From RGIG8124 sp045130665 (GTDB lineage Bacteria; Bacillota; Clostridia; Christensenellales; CAG-917), in the NCBI GenBank assembly GCA_045130665.1, contig JBGUQC010000002.1, forward strand, positions 141,133 through 205,132: 64,000 bases of DNA, read 5' to 3'. Each line of letters opens with the position of its first letter. The first letter of the stretch is position 1. Of this stretch, positions 1 to 7,255 are shown one piece after another. The position numbers were made by a program, and so were the translations under genes. The notes under the pieces were generated by a model, which saw nothing but the letters and a program-made list of their open reading frames with translations, did not search any database and had not been told where the DNA came from.

Positions 1-1
1 T

Positions 2-301
2 GTCAACGTAGAAGACAATACAAACGCACCAAAAGCTAAGGCAAAGAAAACTCCTACTCAAGCACAACAAGGCAAAAAGAAGAGAGGATTCTTCAAGGCT
101 ATTGGAAAATGGTTCAAGGAATTATTCTCCGAGTTAAAGAAGGTCACATGGCCAACTGCAAAAGATGTTTCTAAAAACACAGCAGTTGTTGTTATAGTTG
201 TTGTAGTATTCTTTATTCTCTTATTCGCAATTGACTATGTATTAGCAGGATTATTAAGCTTGTTAATTAATGGTAAATGGGCAACATTATTTATCTCATA
301 A
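2..301 (+). CDS. secE: Preprotein translocase subunit SecE (5' truncated)
   Basis: The gene is cut by the window start; the reading frame from base 2 to the TAA at 299-301 gives 99 residues. A lysine-rich cytoplasmic segment carries the SecE signature around FKELFSELKKVTWPT, followed by one hydrophobic span (VVVIVVVVFFILLFAIDYVL). SecE is the small clamp subunit of the SecYEG channel in the inner membrane. The visible N-terminus is an Ala/Lys/Gln-rich extension, so the protein is longer than the minimal ~60-residue Gram-positive form. It lies 21 bp upstream of nusG, the standard secE-nusG-rplKA order, which supports the call. Confidence 0.93.
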   Translation, partial: VNVEDNTNAPKAKAKKTPTQAQQGKKKRGFFKAIGKWFKELFSELKKVTWPTAKDVSKNTAVVVIVVVVFFILLFAIDYVLAGLLSLLINGKWATLFIS

Positions 302-322
302 GATAAATCCAGGAGGGGAAAT

Positions 323-859
323 ATGATGAAACATTCAGATCAACCATTATGGTATATAATCCATACTTACACTGGACACGAAGATGTTGTCGAAGAAAGC
401 CTTAGAAACATGATTGAAAACAATGGTTTACAAGACCAAATTTTCGATATCAAGGTTTTGAAAAGAGAAGAAATCGTTGAGAAGGAAGATGGAAAGCGTA
501 AGGTAGTATTAAAGAATATTTACCCATCATACGTTTTTATTAAGATGATATATAGCAACCAAGTTTGGTACTATGTCACATCTACAAATGGAGTAACAGG
601 CTTCGTAGGTCCACAAGGCAGACCAATGCCACTAACACCAGAAGAGGTTAAGAAGAACGGATTAGAAGCTATCAAAATTGAAGACTTTAATATTAAAGTC
701 GGAGACAACGTCGAAATCATTTCTGGAGCACTTGCCGGATTTGTTGGAACAGTTGATGAAATTCATGCAGATCGTGAAAAAGTCAAAGTTACAGTTCCAA
801 TGTTCGGAAGATTAACTCCGGTTGAAGTTGAGTTCTCAAACGTTGAGAAAGTCAAATAA
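323..859 (+). CDS. nusG: Transcription termination/antitermination protein NusG
   Basis: A 178-residue protein with the NusG NGN domain (WYIIHTYTGHEDVVEESL near the N-terminus; YPSYVFIKM and GVTGFVGPQGRPMPL in the middle). A C-terminal KOW motif follows (VGDNVEIISGALAGFVGTV). NusG binds RNA polymerase and couples it to Rho or the ribosome. The ribosome site AGGAGGGG (311-318) precedes two adjacent ATGs (323 and 326); either could be used and the upstream one is reported. Length is normal for the family. It sits between secE and the L11 gene, as in most bacteria. Confidence 0.97.
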   Translation: MMKHSDQPLWYIIHTYTGHEDVVEESLRNMIENNGLQDQIFDIKVLKREEIVEKEDGKRKVVLKNIYPSYVFIKMIYSNQVWYYVTSTNGVTGFVGPQGRPMPLTPEEVKKNGLEAIKIEDFNIKVGDNVEIISGALAGFVGTVDEIHADREKVKVTVPMFGRLTPVEVEFSNVEKVK

Positions 860-860
860 C

Positions 861-896
861 AAGCGGGAGGACGTATAACGCCCGGAAGACCGCCGT
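861..896 (+). promoter_or_regulatory. Candidate structured leader of rplK
   Basis: The 57-bp gap between nusG and rplK contains an imperfect hairpin. GCGG (863-866) pairs with CCGC (890-893) and an inner CGT pairs with ACG (872-874 with 878-880). The element sits just ahead of the rplK ribosome site AGGAGG (905-910). Firmicutes often have a GGGAGG...ACC-type conserved element at this place; that resemblance is from memory. No T-tract follows, so it is not a terminator. It could be a ribosomal-protein binding site for autoregulation. Confidence 0.35.
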
Positions 897-916
897 TAGT
901 CATTAGGAGGTAGAAT

Positions 917-1342
917 ATGGCTAAAAAGATAACAGCTGTAGTAAAACTACAGTTACCTGCGGGAAAGGCTACCCCAGGACCACCAGTAGGTTCATCTTTA
1001 GGACCTCAAGGTATCAATATTGCTGCTTTCGTTAAAGATTTTAACGCAAAGACAGAAAAGCAAGTAGGAATGATTATTCCAGTTATCATTACAATTTATC
1101 AAGATCACTCCTTTACTTTCATTATGAAGACACCACCAGCGCCAGTATTAATCTTAAAGGCAGCTGGATTAGAAAAAGCATCTGGTGTTCCAAATAAGCA
1201 AAAAGTTGGAAAGATCACAAAAGCACAAGTTGAAGAAATTGCAAAGATTAAAATGCCAGATCTTAACGCAGGTTCATTAGAAGCTGCAATGAGCATGATC
1301 GCAGGCACAGCTCGTAGTATGGGCATCACAGTGGAGGATTAA
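917..1342 (+). CDS. rplK: 50S ribosomal protein L11
   Basis: A 141-residue L11 of standard length. The N-terminal segment KLQLPAGKATPGPPVGSSLG is the family signature with its proline-rich stretch. The C-terminal rRNA-binding domain ends in IAGTARSMGITVED. L11 binds the GTPase-centre region of 23S rRNA and is needed for stringent-factor sensing of uncharged tRNA. A strong AGGAGG site lies 6 bp upstream, and rplA follows after 2 bp, so translational coupling is likely. Confidence 0.98.
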   Translation: MAKKITAVVKLQLPAGKATPGPPVGSSLGPQGINIAAFVKDFNAKTEKQVGMIIPVIITIYQDHSFTFIMKTPPAPVLILKAAGLEKASGVPNKQKVGKITKAQVEEIAKIKMPDLNAGSLEAAMSMIAGTARSMGITVED

Positions 1343-1344
1343 TT

Positions 1345-2040
1345 ATGAAACGCGGAAAGAAATATGTAGAATCAGCTAAATTAATCGAAGCTGGAAAAGT
1401 ATACGAAGTAGCAGATGCATTAGCACTTGCAATTGAAACAGCAAAATGCAACTTTGATGAAACTATCGAAGTACACGCACGTTTAGGTGTTGATCCAAGA
1501 CACGCAGACCAACAAGTTCGTGGTGTAGTAGTTCTTCCAAATGGAACTGGTAAATCATTAAGAGTTTTAGCAATCGTTAAGGGTGACAAGGTTGACGCAG
1601 CTCTTGCAGCTGGTGCAGACTTTGCAGGATCCGAAGAAATGGTACAAAAGATCCAAACTGAAAACTGGTTCGATTACGATGTAATCGTAACAACACCAGA
1701 CATGATGGGTCAAGTTGGTAGATTAGGTAAAGTTTTAGGTCCAAAGGGCTTAATGCCATCACCAAAATCAGGTACAGTTTCTATGGACTTTGAAAAAGCT
1801 ATTAAAGAAATTAAAGCTGGTAAAGTTGAGTACAGAGTAGACAAACAAGCTATCGTACACGTTATCATCGGAAAGAAATCTTTCGGTGTAGAAAAGTTAA
1901 CAGAAAACTACCAAGCATTAATGGAAGCTATCATCAAAGCAAAACCAGTAGCTGCAAAGGGAACATATTTAAAATCAATCTATGTAACCTCAACTATGGG
2001 TCCAAGTATCAAGGTAACAACCAAGGTACAACAAAACTAA
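1345..2040 (+). CDS. rplA: 50S ribosomal protein L1
   Basis: A 231-residue L1 of typical size. Recognisable segments include MKRGKKYVESAKLI at the start, the two-domain core with GRLGKVLGPKGLMPSPKSGT, and the C-terminal TSTMGPSIKV. L1 forms the mobile L1 stalk that helps release E-site tRNA, and in many bacteria it represses its own operon. The start overlaps the end of rplK closely (2-bp gap). The ribosome site GTGGAGGA lies inside the last codons of rplK. Confidence 0.98.
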   Translation: MKRGKKYVESAKLIEAGKVYEVADALALAIETAKCNFDETIEVHARLGVDPRHADQQVRGVVVLPNGTGKSLRVLAIVKGDKVDAALAAGADFAGSEEMVQKIQTENWFDYDVIVTTPDMMGQVGRLGKVLGPKGLMPSPKSGTVSMDFEKAIKEIKAGKVEYRVDKQAIVHVIIGKKSFGVEKLTENYQALMEAIIKAKPVAAKGTYLKSIYVTSTMGPSIKVTTKVQQN

Positions 2041-2071
2041 TATAAAAAGTTTGTCAATCGATTAATTTTGG

Positions 2072-2101
2072 TTGACAAACACCAATTAGGTTATTTACAA
2101 T
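2072..2101 (+). promoter_or_regulatory. Promoter of the rplJ-rplL operon
   Basis: A TTGACA box (2072-2077) is followed after 18 bp by TACAAT (2096-2101), a near-consensus SigA promoter. It lies directly upstream of the L10 leader. The -35 box is part of an inverted repeat: GTTTGTCAA (2049-2057) with TTGACAAAC (2072-2080). That repeat could form an RNA hairpin at the end of the rplA transcript or act as a binding site. Confidence 0.7.
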
Positions 2102-2114
2102 AACCAAGCAAAAT

Positions 2115-2171
2115 ATTCCGAAGACAGTAAGTGTCGAAAGACGTAATTCGCAATAGCGTGCTTACCGAGGG
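2115..2171 (+). ncRNA. Ribosomal protein L10 leader
   Basis: The motif CCGAAGACAG followed by CTTACCGAGG is the hallmark of the Firmicutes L10 leader. GTAAG (2127-2131) pairs with CTTAC (2161-2165), with flanking CCGAAGACA and CGAGG strands that form the kink-turn-like site. Inside, GTC-GAAA-GAC (2133-2142) forms a small hairpin. In this family the L10(L12)4 complex binds the leader and represses its own operon. Position between the rplJ promoter and the rplJ attenuator is exactly as expected. Confidence 0.85.
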
Positions 2172-2212
2172 ATGACACACAATCATTTAAATAGTTTATT
2201 ATTTTTAGATTA

Positions 2213-2250
2213 GGCGTCGTTTCTCTATTCGGAAGCGACGTCAAATTTTT
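2213..2250 (+). terminator. Attenuator-type terminator before rplJ
   Basis: GGCGTCG (2213-2219) pairs with CGACGTC (2236-2242); the stem extends inward through TTTC/GGAA to an 11-bp helix. An AAATTTTTAT tract follows. It lies downstream of the L10 leader and 17-25 bp before the rplJ ribosome site. It therefore probably controls premature termination in response to L10 level. Confidence 0.7.
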
Positions 2251-2266
2251 ATACAGGAGGCAAATA

Positions 2267-2794
2267 ATGGCATCTCAAGAAATTATTAAGATGAAAGCTG
2301 CACAAGTCGAGGAAATCAAATCCAAGATTGAAAGTGCTAAGAGCGTTATTCTTATTAACTATGCCGGTTTAACAGTTGCACAAGACACAGATCTTCGTAG
2401 AGCTATGAGAGCTGCAGGTGTTGACTACACAGTATATAAGAACCGTTTAGCAAAACGTGCATTCAACGAGTTGGGATATACAGATTTTGATGAGGCATTA
2501 AATGGTCCTACAGCTATTGCATTATCTACTACAGATCCAGCAGCTCCAGCTAAAGTTCTTTCAGACAAAATCAAAGAATTAAAGAAGATGGAAGTTAAGT
2601 GTGGATTATTAGAAGGTAGCTACATTGATGCAAAGGGTGTAAAACAATTAGCAGATTTACCATCAAGAGAAGTTATTCTTGCTATGTTACTTGGTGCATT
2701 ACAAGCACCTATCACAGGACTTGCAGGTTCATTGAACTCAATCGTAGCAGGTCTAGCAATCGCACTTGGAAAAGTGGCAGAACAAAAAGCATAA
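2267..2794 (+). CDS. rplJ: 50S ribosomal protein L10
   Basis: A 175-residue L10 of normal length. The N-terminal rRNA-binding half contains SAKSVILINYAGLTVAQDTDLRRAMRAAG-type sequence and YKNRLAKRAF. The C-terminal helix (GSLNSIVAGLAIALGKVAEQKA) carries the L7/L12 dimers. It is the base of the ribosomal stalk that recruits translational GTPases. The ribosome site is CAGGAGG (2254-2260). Expression is probably autoregulated through the leader and attenuator immediately upstream. Confidence 0.98.
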   Translation: MASQEIIKMKAAQVEEIKSKIESAKSVILINYAGLTVAQDTDLRRAMRAAGVDYTVYKNRLAKRAFNELGYTDFDEALNGPTAIALSTTDPAAPAKVLSDKIKELKKMEVKCGLLEGSYIDAKGVKQLADLPSREVILAMLLGALQAPITGLAGSLNSIVAGLAIALGKVAEQKA

Positions 2795-2832
2795 AAAATT
2801 ATTAGGAAAAAATTATTTGGAGGAATCTAAAA

Positions 2833-3222
2833 ATGGCAGATATCAATAAAATGTTAGAAGAAATCAAGGGTATGACAGTTGTCGAACTCAATCAATTAGT
2901 AAAAGCAATCGAAGAAGAATTCGGTGTAAGCGCAGCAGCTCCAGTAGCAGTAGCAGCAGCTCCAGTAGCAGGTGGTGCAGCTCCAGCAGCAGCAGAAGAA
3001 GAAAAGACAGAATTTGACGTAGTATTAACAGGACTCGCAGACGCATCCAAGAAAGTTGCAGTTATCAAAGTTGTAAAGGCAGCAACAGACTTATCATTAA
3101 TGGAAGCAAAAGCAGTTGTAGAAGCAGCTCCAAAAGCTATCAGAGAAGGCATTGCAAAGGCAGATGCAGAAAAGTTAGCAGCAGAATTAAAGGAAGCTGG
3201 CGCAACAGTCGAAATCAAATAA
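2833..3222 (+). CDS. rplL: 50S ribosomal protein L7/L12
   Basis: A 129-residue L7/L12. Residues 1-33 form the dimerisation domain (MADINKMLEEIKGMTVVELNQL). An Ala/Pro/Val-rich hinge follows at about residues 34-55, then the globular C-terminal domain (EFDVVLTGLADASKKVAVIKVV...LMEAKAVVEAAPKAI). Multiple copies on L10 form the stalk that activates EF-Tu and EF-G. It lies 38 bp after rplJ with site TTGGAGG, and a strong terminator closes the operon. Confidence 0.98.
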   Translation: MADINKMLEEIKGMTVVELNQLVKAIEEEFGVSAAAPVAVAAAPVAGGAAPAAAEEEKTEFDVVLTGLADASKKVAVIKVVKAATDLSLMEAKAVVEAAPKAIREGIAKADAEKLAAELKEAGATVEIK

Positions 3223-3251
3223 TTAAATTATTAGATTTTAATGCGATTAAA

Positions 3252-3288
3252 GTGGCGGAAAGGAGAAATCCTGCCGCCATTTTTCTTT
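3252..3288 (+). terminator. Rho-independent terminator after rplL
   Basis: TGGCGG (3253-3258) pairs with CCGCCA (3274-3279), with an inner AGG/CCT stem and an AGAAAT loop. TTTTTCTTTT follows. It ends the rplJL transcript. Confidence 0.88.
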
Positions 3289-3358
3289 TGCAGAAAAATC
3301 ACTCTTTTAATTTATCCTGTTTTAGTGTAGAATTGTATTACTGATAGTGAGGTGAAAA

Positions 3359-4564
3359 ATGAACCTATTATTTAAAATCACATATGGTTTGTTTTTAGTG
3401 TGTTCTAAGGATGGAGACAAGGACAATGTATGTGTCTGTAATACACTCATGCAACAGTCCTCAAATCCGGAAAGATTTAGTGTTACACTAAATAAAGCCA
3501 ATTTAACAACACAAATTATTTCTAAAACAAAGAAGTGTTGTGTTGCAATTTTATCTCAAGAAACACCTTTTGACGTCTTTAAAGACTATGGAATGCGTTC
3601 TGGACGCGATTGTAATAAATTACAAGGGAAAACTTATGAAACAAGCCAAAGTGGAATTAAAGTCCCTACAGAAGGTGTAATTGGTTTCTTTGAATATGAT
3701 GTTGTAGATGAAATAGACATGAATTCACACATCATGTTTGTTGTGGAGAGCAAAGGAACAAAAGAGATCAAAGACGGAGAGGCGGTAACATATTCATATT
3801 ATCAATCCAACATTAAACCAAAACCACAAGTTATAAAGAGTGAAGAGGAGGTTTGGGTATGTAAGGTTTGTGGATATGTACACAAAGGACCACTTCCAAA
3901 AGATTTTGTTTGTCCAGTATGTAAACATGGAGCAGCAGATTTTGAAAAACAAGAAAGTAAGCCAGTAGCGGCAGAAATAAAAAAAGAAGAAAAAATTATA
4001 GATAAAGGAGATACAAAAATGGCAAAATGGGTATGTAAAGTATGTGGATACGTTCATGAAGGTGATGAGCCACCAGCGCAATGTCCACAATGTAAAACAC
4101 CAGGAACAAACTTCTATAAAGAAGAATCAACAGAAATGACATGGGCAGCAGAACATGTAGTTGGTATTGCAAAAGGTATTCCAGCAGATATTTATCAAGG
4201 ATTAAAGGATAACTTTACTGGAGAATGTTCAGAAGTAGGTATGTATTTAGCAATGGCAAGAGTTGCATATAGAGAAGGATATCCAGAGATTGGATTATAC
4301 TGGGAAAAAGCAGCTTTTGAAGAAGCAGAACATGCAGCAAAATTTGCAGAATTACTTGGTGAAGTAGTAACAGATTCTACAAAGAAGAATCTAGAAATGA
4401 GAGTTGCAGCAGAAAATGGTGCAACAAAAGGTAAGACAGATCTTGCAAAGAGAGCAAAAGAAGAAGGCCTTGACGCAATTCATGATACTGTTCATGAAAT
4501 GGCAAGAGATGAAGCAAGACATGGTAAAGCCTTAAAAGGTCTCTTAGACAGATATTTTAAATAA
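3359..4564 (+). CDS. Flavin reductase-rubredoxin-rubredoxin-rubrerythrin fusion
   Basis: A 401-residue multidomain redox protein. Residues ~1-155 resemble the flavin-reductase (FMN split-barrel) half of high-molecular-weight rubredoxin (FSVTLNKANLT, CCVAILSQETPFDVFKDYGMRSGRD). Residues ~164-192 are a rubredoxin (CKVCG at 168-172, CPVC at 185-188). Residues 221-255 are a second rubredoxin-like knuckle (C226, C229, C242, C245). Residues ~260-401 are a ferritin-like di-iron domain with EEAEH and DEARH. The last two parts match reverse rubrerythrin of clostridia, an NADH-linked peroxide/oxygen reductase. Normally the reductase, rubredoxin and rubrerythrin are separate; here one chain could carry NAD(P)H to flavin to rubredoxin to di-iron. 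An internal AAAGGAG plus ATG at 4019 may also make the rubrerythrin part alone. The start has site GAGGTG, and TAGAAT (3338-3343) may be a -10. Confidence 0.85.
   Translation: MNLLFKITYGLFLVCSKDGDKDNVCVCNTLMQQSSNPERFSVTLNKANLTTQIISKTKKCCVAILSQETPFDVFKDYGMRSGRDCNKLQGKTYETSQSGIKVPTEGVIGFFEYDVVDEIDMNSHIMFVVESKGTKEIKDGEAVTYSYYQSNIKPKPQVIKSEEEVWVCKVCGYVHKGPLPKDFVCPVCKHGAADFEKQESKPVAAEIKKEEKIIDKGDTKMAKWVCKVCGYVHEGDEPPAQCPQCKTPGTNFYKEESTEMTWAAEHVVGIAKGIPADIYQGLKDNFTGECSEVGMYLAMARVAYREGYPEIGLYWEKAAFEEAEHAAKFAELLGEVVTDSTKKNLEMRVAAENGATKGKTDLAKRAKEEGLDAIHDTVHEMARDEARHGKALKGLLDRYFK
4004..4021 (+). promoter_or_regulatory. Internal ribosome site and in-frame ATG in the rubrerythrin fusion
   Basis: AAAGGAG (4004-4010) lies 8 nt before an in-frame ATG at 4019, which is codon 221 of the fusion. 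The product begins MAKWVCKVCGYVHEG, the natural N-terminus of a stand-alone reverse rubrerythrin. The linker just before it is charged and low-complexity (AAEIKKEEKIIDKGDTK), as expected of a former intergenic region. Confidence 0.55.
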
Positions 4565-4587
4565 TAGATTATTTAGTTTAATAAAGA

Positions 4588-4617
4588 ATAGGGGTCCAAA
4601 AGACCTCTATTTTTTTA
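4588..4617 (+). terminator. Terminator after the rubrerythrin fusion
   Basis: ATAGGGGTC (4588-4596) pairs with GACCTCTAT (4602-4610) around a CAAAA loop, followed by six or more T. A clear Rho-independent terminator. Confidence 0.9.
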
Positions 4618-4712
4618 TGTTTTCGCAAAAAAATATGACATTTTTACAAATTTTGACTTTTAAACAGTATTTTTGTGGCAACTTTGTTGCACTTTGGATG
4701 CTATGATAAGAC

Positions 4713-4788
4713 TTGTGCGATGAAAATCTTCGCGTTTTTGCCCTTAAGTGCAAGTAAATTCGAAGAATAATAAAAGAGTAACGCACAC
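4713..4788 (+). promoter_or_regulatory. Candidate structured 5' leader of the SipW-type cassette
   Basis: The 217-bp gap upstream of the first secreted protein has nested complementarities. TGTGCG (4714-4719) pairs with CGCACA (4782-4787); TCTTCG (4727-4732) pairs with CGAAGA (4761-4766); TTGC (4738-4741) pairs with GCAA (4750-4753). Together they would make a stacked, three-helix leader ending ~45 nt before the start codon. A TATGAT (4702-4707) just upstream could be a -10, but no good -35 was found. It does not match any riboswitch class I can recall. Confidence 0.3.
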
Positions 4789-4834
4789 ATAAGTATATAA
4801 AATATAAGATATTTTTTATAAGGAGAAACAAAAA

Positions 4835-5416
4835 ATGATCTTAAGAAACAAAATAATTATTATTACATTGATTACAATCGTTGCTCTTGTAGGAGTAGGT
4901 TATGCTACATGGACACTTGCAACAGAAAAAACCAGTGATGTTAATGGTGGTGGATCAGTAATGGCTGCTATCGAAGCATCAAATGTTGTTGTTAAAGATG
5001 CTGATGGAAATGCAATTACAGATCTATATATCATTTGTGCTTCACCAAATGATGAAGATATGTACTGGTCAACATCTTCCGATGGAAGTGATCGTATAGC
5101 AGTACTTAAGTTATATGGTTCAGTAAATGAAAATGATTTTGATTATCTTGATTTTTCTACATATACTGGAACATTTACTTCTACTATGACAGGAGCACCT
5201 AATTCAACAAATTGGATTAATCTTCCAGTTTTTAATTTAGAAGCATCAGTTACATCCGAAGACAAAGATGATGATGTATGTTACACATATACATTACCTG
5301 AGTTAAGTTATAAACAAACACCAGAAACAATGACACAAGTTTCAGCATTACACACAGAGGTAAATGCATTAAGCTTAACTATTACAATTGGTTTCAGGGT
5401 TACATCTGTAGCATAA
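4835..5416 (+). CDS. Secreted protein, probable SipW-type substrate (first of two)
   Basis: A 193-residue exported protein. The N-terminus is a signal peptide: a short basic head, a hydrophobic core at residues 6-22, then G-Y-A-T-W (residues 22-26). This end is shared with the gene at 6217 and resembles the tail of signal peptides processed by SipW-type peptidases (TasA/camelysin class). The mature part is acidic, Thr/Ser-rich and probably beta-structured, with no recognised catalytic motif. It stands 10 bp before the signal peptidase gene, so the two are probably co-transcribed. By position it may be a fibre or envelope subunit, but no sequence match to TasA itself can be claimed. Ribosome site is AAGGAGAAA. 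Confidence 0.65.
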   Translation: MILRNKIIIITLITIVALVGVGYATWTLATEKTSDVNGGGSVMAAIEASNVVVKDADGNAITDLYIICASPNDEDMYWSTSSDGSDRIAVLKLYGSVNENDFDYLDFSTYTGTFTSTMTGAPNSTNWINLPVFNLEASVTSEDKDDDVCYTYTLPELSYKQTPETMTQVSALHTEVNALSLTITIGFRVTSVA

Positions 5417-5426
5417 GAGGTAATAA

Positions 5427-6230
5427 ATGGGTTCAATTACGATTATGGCAATAGTCGTAGTTGCGATAATGGCAGTAACTATATTTGGCTTAGCTTGGAT
5501 CGGTTATACATCATGTATTAAAAAATACAAGATAGAACTCGAACAGGGTAAGCATGATATAGAGTTGTGCAACGAGCTATATAATAAAAAAGATAAAAAA
5601 GTTGTAGGTAAGGCTATTAGCTATACTATAACTTTTATAATATTAATAGTTTTAATTGGTCTATTTATTACAGGTATCATCTTTATATCTAACAATAATA
5701 GTTTTTCAATAAATGGCAACACGACATTGGTTATTAAGTCTGGTTCTATGTCAGGCTATTATGACAATAGGCTTGCTGAAAGATATGAAGACTTGGGTTA
5801 TAATAAAAATCTGCAATTTAGTAAAGGAGATATTTGTTTCTTTGAAAAACCAGGCACGGAACTAATAATAGGCGAGGTATACGCATATTCTTATAAAAAT
5901 GTTATTGTGACCCATAGATTGATTGATATAGAAGAAGTAAAAGATAGTGAAGGAAATATAATAAAAACATATTATGTTTTTAGAGGTGATAATAATCAAT
6001 CAAGAGATCAAGCATTAGTTACTTCTGACAAAATTTTATATCATTATACTGGAAACAAAATCCCATATATTGGATATTTATTATTATTTGCTCAATCTTA
6101 TTTTGGAATGTGGTGTTTAATTTGTGTGATTGGTATTATCATTTGTGCTGATGTTGTTTTACGAAAAATAAAGAAGCTTAACGACCAAAGGATTAATCAA
6201 CTAGGAGGTGTTATAAATGAACAAATTTAA
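5427..6230 (+). CDS. Signal peptidase I, SipW/ER type
   Basis: A 267-residue membrane protease. There are two N-terminal membrane spans (residues ~5-28 and ~56-80). Next comes the catalytic-serine box VIKSGSMSG, then KGDICFFEKPG, VIVTHRLIDIE with the His that replaces the Lys of ordinary bacterial signal peptidases, and the FRGDNNQSRD box. A C-terminal span follows. The Ser-His(-Asp) arrangement is that of the SipW/ER-type S26 family, which in Bacillus cleaves only a few substrates (TasA, TapA). The gene is flanked by two secreted proteins with matching Y-A-T-W signal ends, its likely substrates. The 3' end overlaps the next gene by 14 bp. Confidence 0.85.
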   Translation: MGSITIMAIVVVAIMAVTIFGLAWIGYTSCIKKYKIELEQGKHDIELCNELYNKKDKKVVGKAISYTITFIILIVLIGLFITGIIFISNNNSFSINGNTTLVIKSGSMSGYYDNRLAERYEDLGYNKNLQFSKGDICFFEKPGTELIIGEVYAYSYKNVIVTHRLIDIEEVKDSEGNIIKTYYVFRGDNNQSRDQALVTSDKILYHYTGNKIPYIGYLLLFAQSYFGMWCLICVIGIIICADVVLRKIKKLNDQRINQLGGVINEQI

Positions 6231-7203
6231 AATAGCACTTACTTTAGTTATACTATGTATCCTTATTTCTGGAATAACCTGTGGAGCCGCATATGCCACA
6301 TGGATATATGATGATGATTTAATTGTTAATAAAAATATCGGGTTTATGGTTCCAGAATGGAACTTTGATGAAGATACGGATTTTGCATTGCGTGGGAATA
6401 TACAAGATACTAATTGTGCATATTTAGTACCAACACAAGAAACATCTATTGTTCGTGGTAGTGCTGAGGCAGTTAGACTTACAAATACGGCTGGTACTCA
6501 AGGTAAGACCCATAGCTTTATGGTTGATTTGGATAGAGATTATACTGTTGGAGAAATTAAAATCCAAAAGGTATCATTTGACTATTATTATGCTAGCAAA
6601 AGACAACAACAAGGTAAGGGTTTTCCAAAAGTTCAACTATTCTATTATAATCCTGCAAATAGTACTTATCAGAAAGTAGGTAATAATTATGGTGGTGGAG
6701 AAACTGTTGCCACACTCTCTCCATTTACAGTAACAAATATAGATGAAGGGTGGTGGCACTTAGAATATTTTATTACGGCGCTAGCTCCAACATTCGGTGA
6801 CCATGGGGATACTGTAATAAGTGAAACACAAATAGTAAATGCCATAAAAATTAGTGATGATTATATTTATGATTTTAATTCAACTACAGCATTTATTGTT
6901 ATAGACAATTTAAAGTTTAGTTCAGCAGCATCTACAAAATTGGGTTTATTTAATGGCACAAATAGTTTTAAAGTTGGAAAATATTATTGGATGAAAGTTG
7001 CTTGGGCGGGTGAAGTACACTCTGTTGTAATTACATTTAGTGATGATGGTAGTGATGATCCTGTTTGTGTATATACACCATCAGCTAAGAGCCCATTCTA
7101 CATTAAAGGATTAAGGACCGGAACAGTTGTTATCACTTGTACTATGGTGGTCGGCGATGAACATCAAGTGCTGTCTATTTCTAATACAATTACCGTAACT
7201 TAG
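6217..7203 (+). CDS. Secreted protein, probable SipW-type substrate (second of two)
   Basis: A 328-residue exported protein with a signal peptide (hydrophobic residues 7-25) ending A-Y-A-T-W (25-29), the same end as the product at 4835. The mature region looks like a beta-sandwich module at about residues 50-235 (WNFDEDTDF start, VSFDYYYASKR, GWWHLEYFITALAPT, IVIDNLKFSS end). This pattern is common in carbohydrate-binding-like domains. An Ig-like C-terminal region follows (LFNGTNSFKVGKYYWMKV ... GTVVITCTMVVG). It starts inside the end of the peptidase gene, with site AGGAGGTG (6203-6210). A hairpin terminator closes the cassette. Confidence 0.65.
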   Translation: MNKFKIALTLVILCILISGITCGAAYATWIYDDDLIVNKNIGFMVPEWNFDEDTDFALRGNIQDTNCAYLVPTQETSIVRGSAEAVRLTNTAGTQGKTHSFMVDLDRDYTVGEIKIQKVSFDYYYASKRQQQGKGFPKVQLFYYNPANSTYQKVGNNYGGGETVATLSPFTVTNIDEGWWHLEYFITALAPTFGDHGDTVISETQIVNAIKISDDYIYDFNSTTAFIVIDNLKFSSAASTKLGLFNGTNSFKVGKYYWMKVAWAGEVHSVVITFSDDGSDDPVCVYTPSAKSPFYIKGLRTGTVVITCTMVVGDEHQVLSISNTITVT

Positions 7204-7222
7204 AAAAAAATAGTTATATAGT

Positions 7223-7255
7223 AAAAAATAGAGGTTTAAAACGCCTCTATTTTTT
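7223..7255. terminator. Bidirectional terminator between converging genes
   Basis: AAAAAATAGAGG (7223-7234) pairs with CCTCTATTTTTT (7244-7255). The A-rich and T-rich arms give a U-tract on either strand. It also contains the TAG stop (7247-7249) of the minus-strand gene. It serves the SipW-type cassette and the YwaF-like gene. Confidence 0.88.

Noticed and set aside
3338..3358. PerR-like box near the rubrerythrin fusion start
   Set aside because: The half-sites match too poorly to support a peroxide-regulator site.
4607..4831. 74-codon minus-strand frame
   Set aside because: It overlaps a terminator and leader, has no ribosome site and only random AT-rich composition.
4618..4834. Possible cyclic-di-GMP riboswitch before the SipW cassette
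   Set aside because: The conserved core bases of class I or II were not found.
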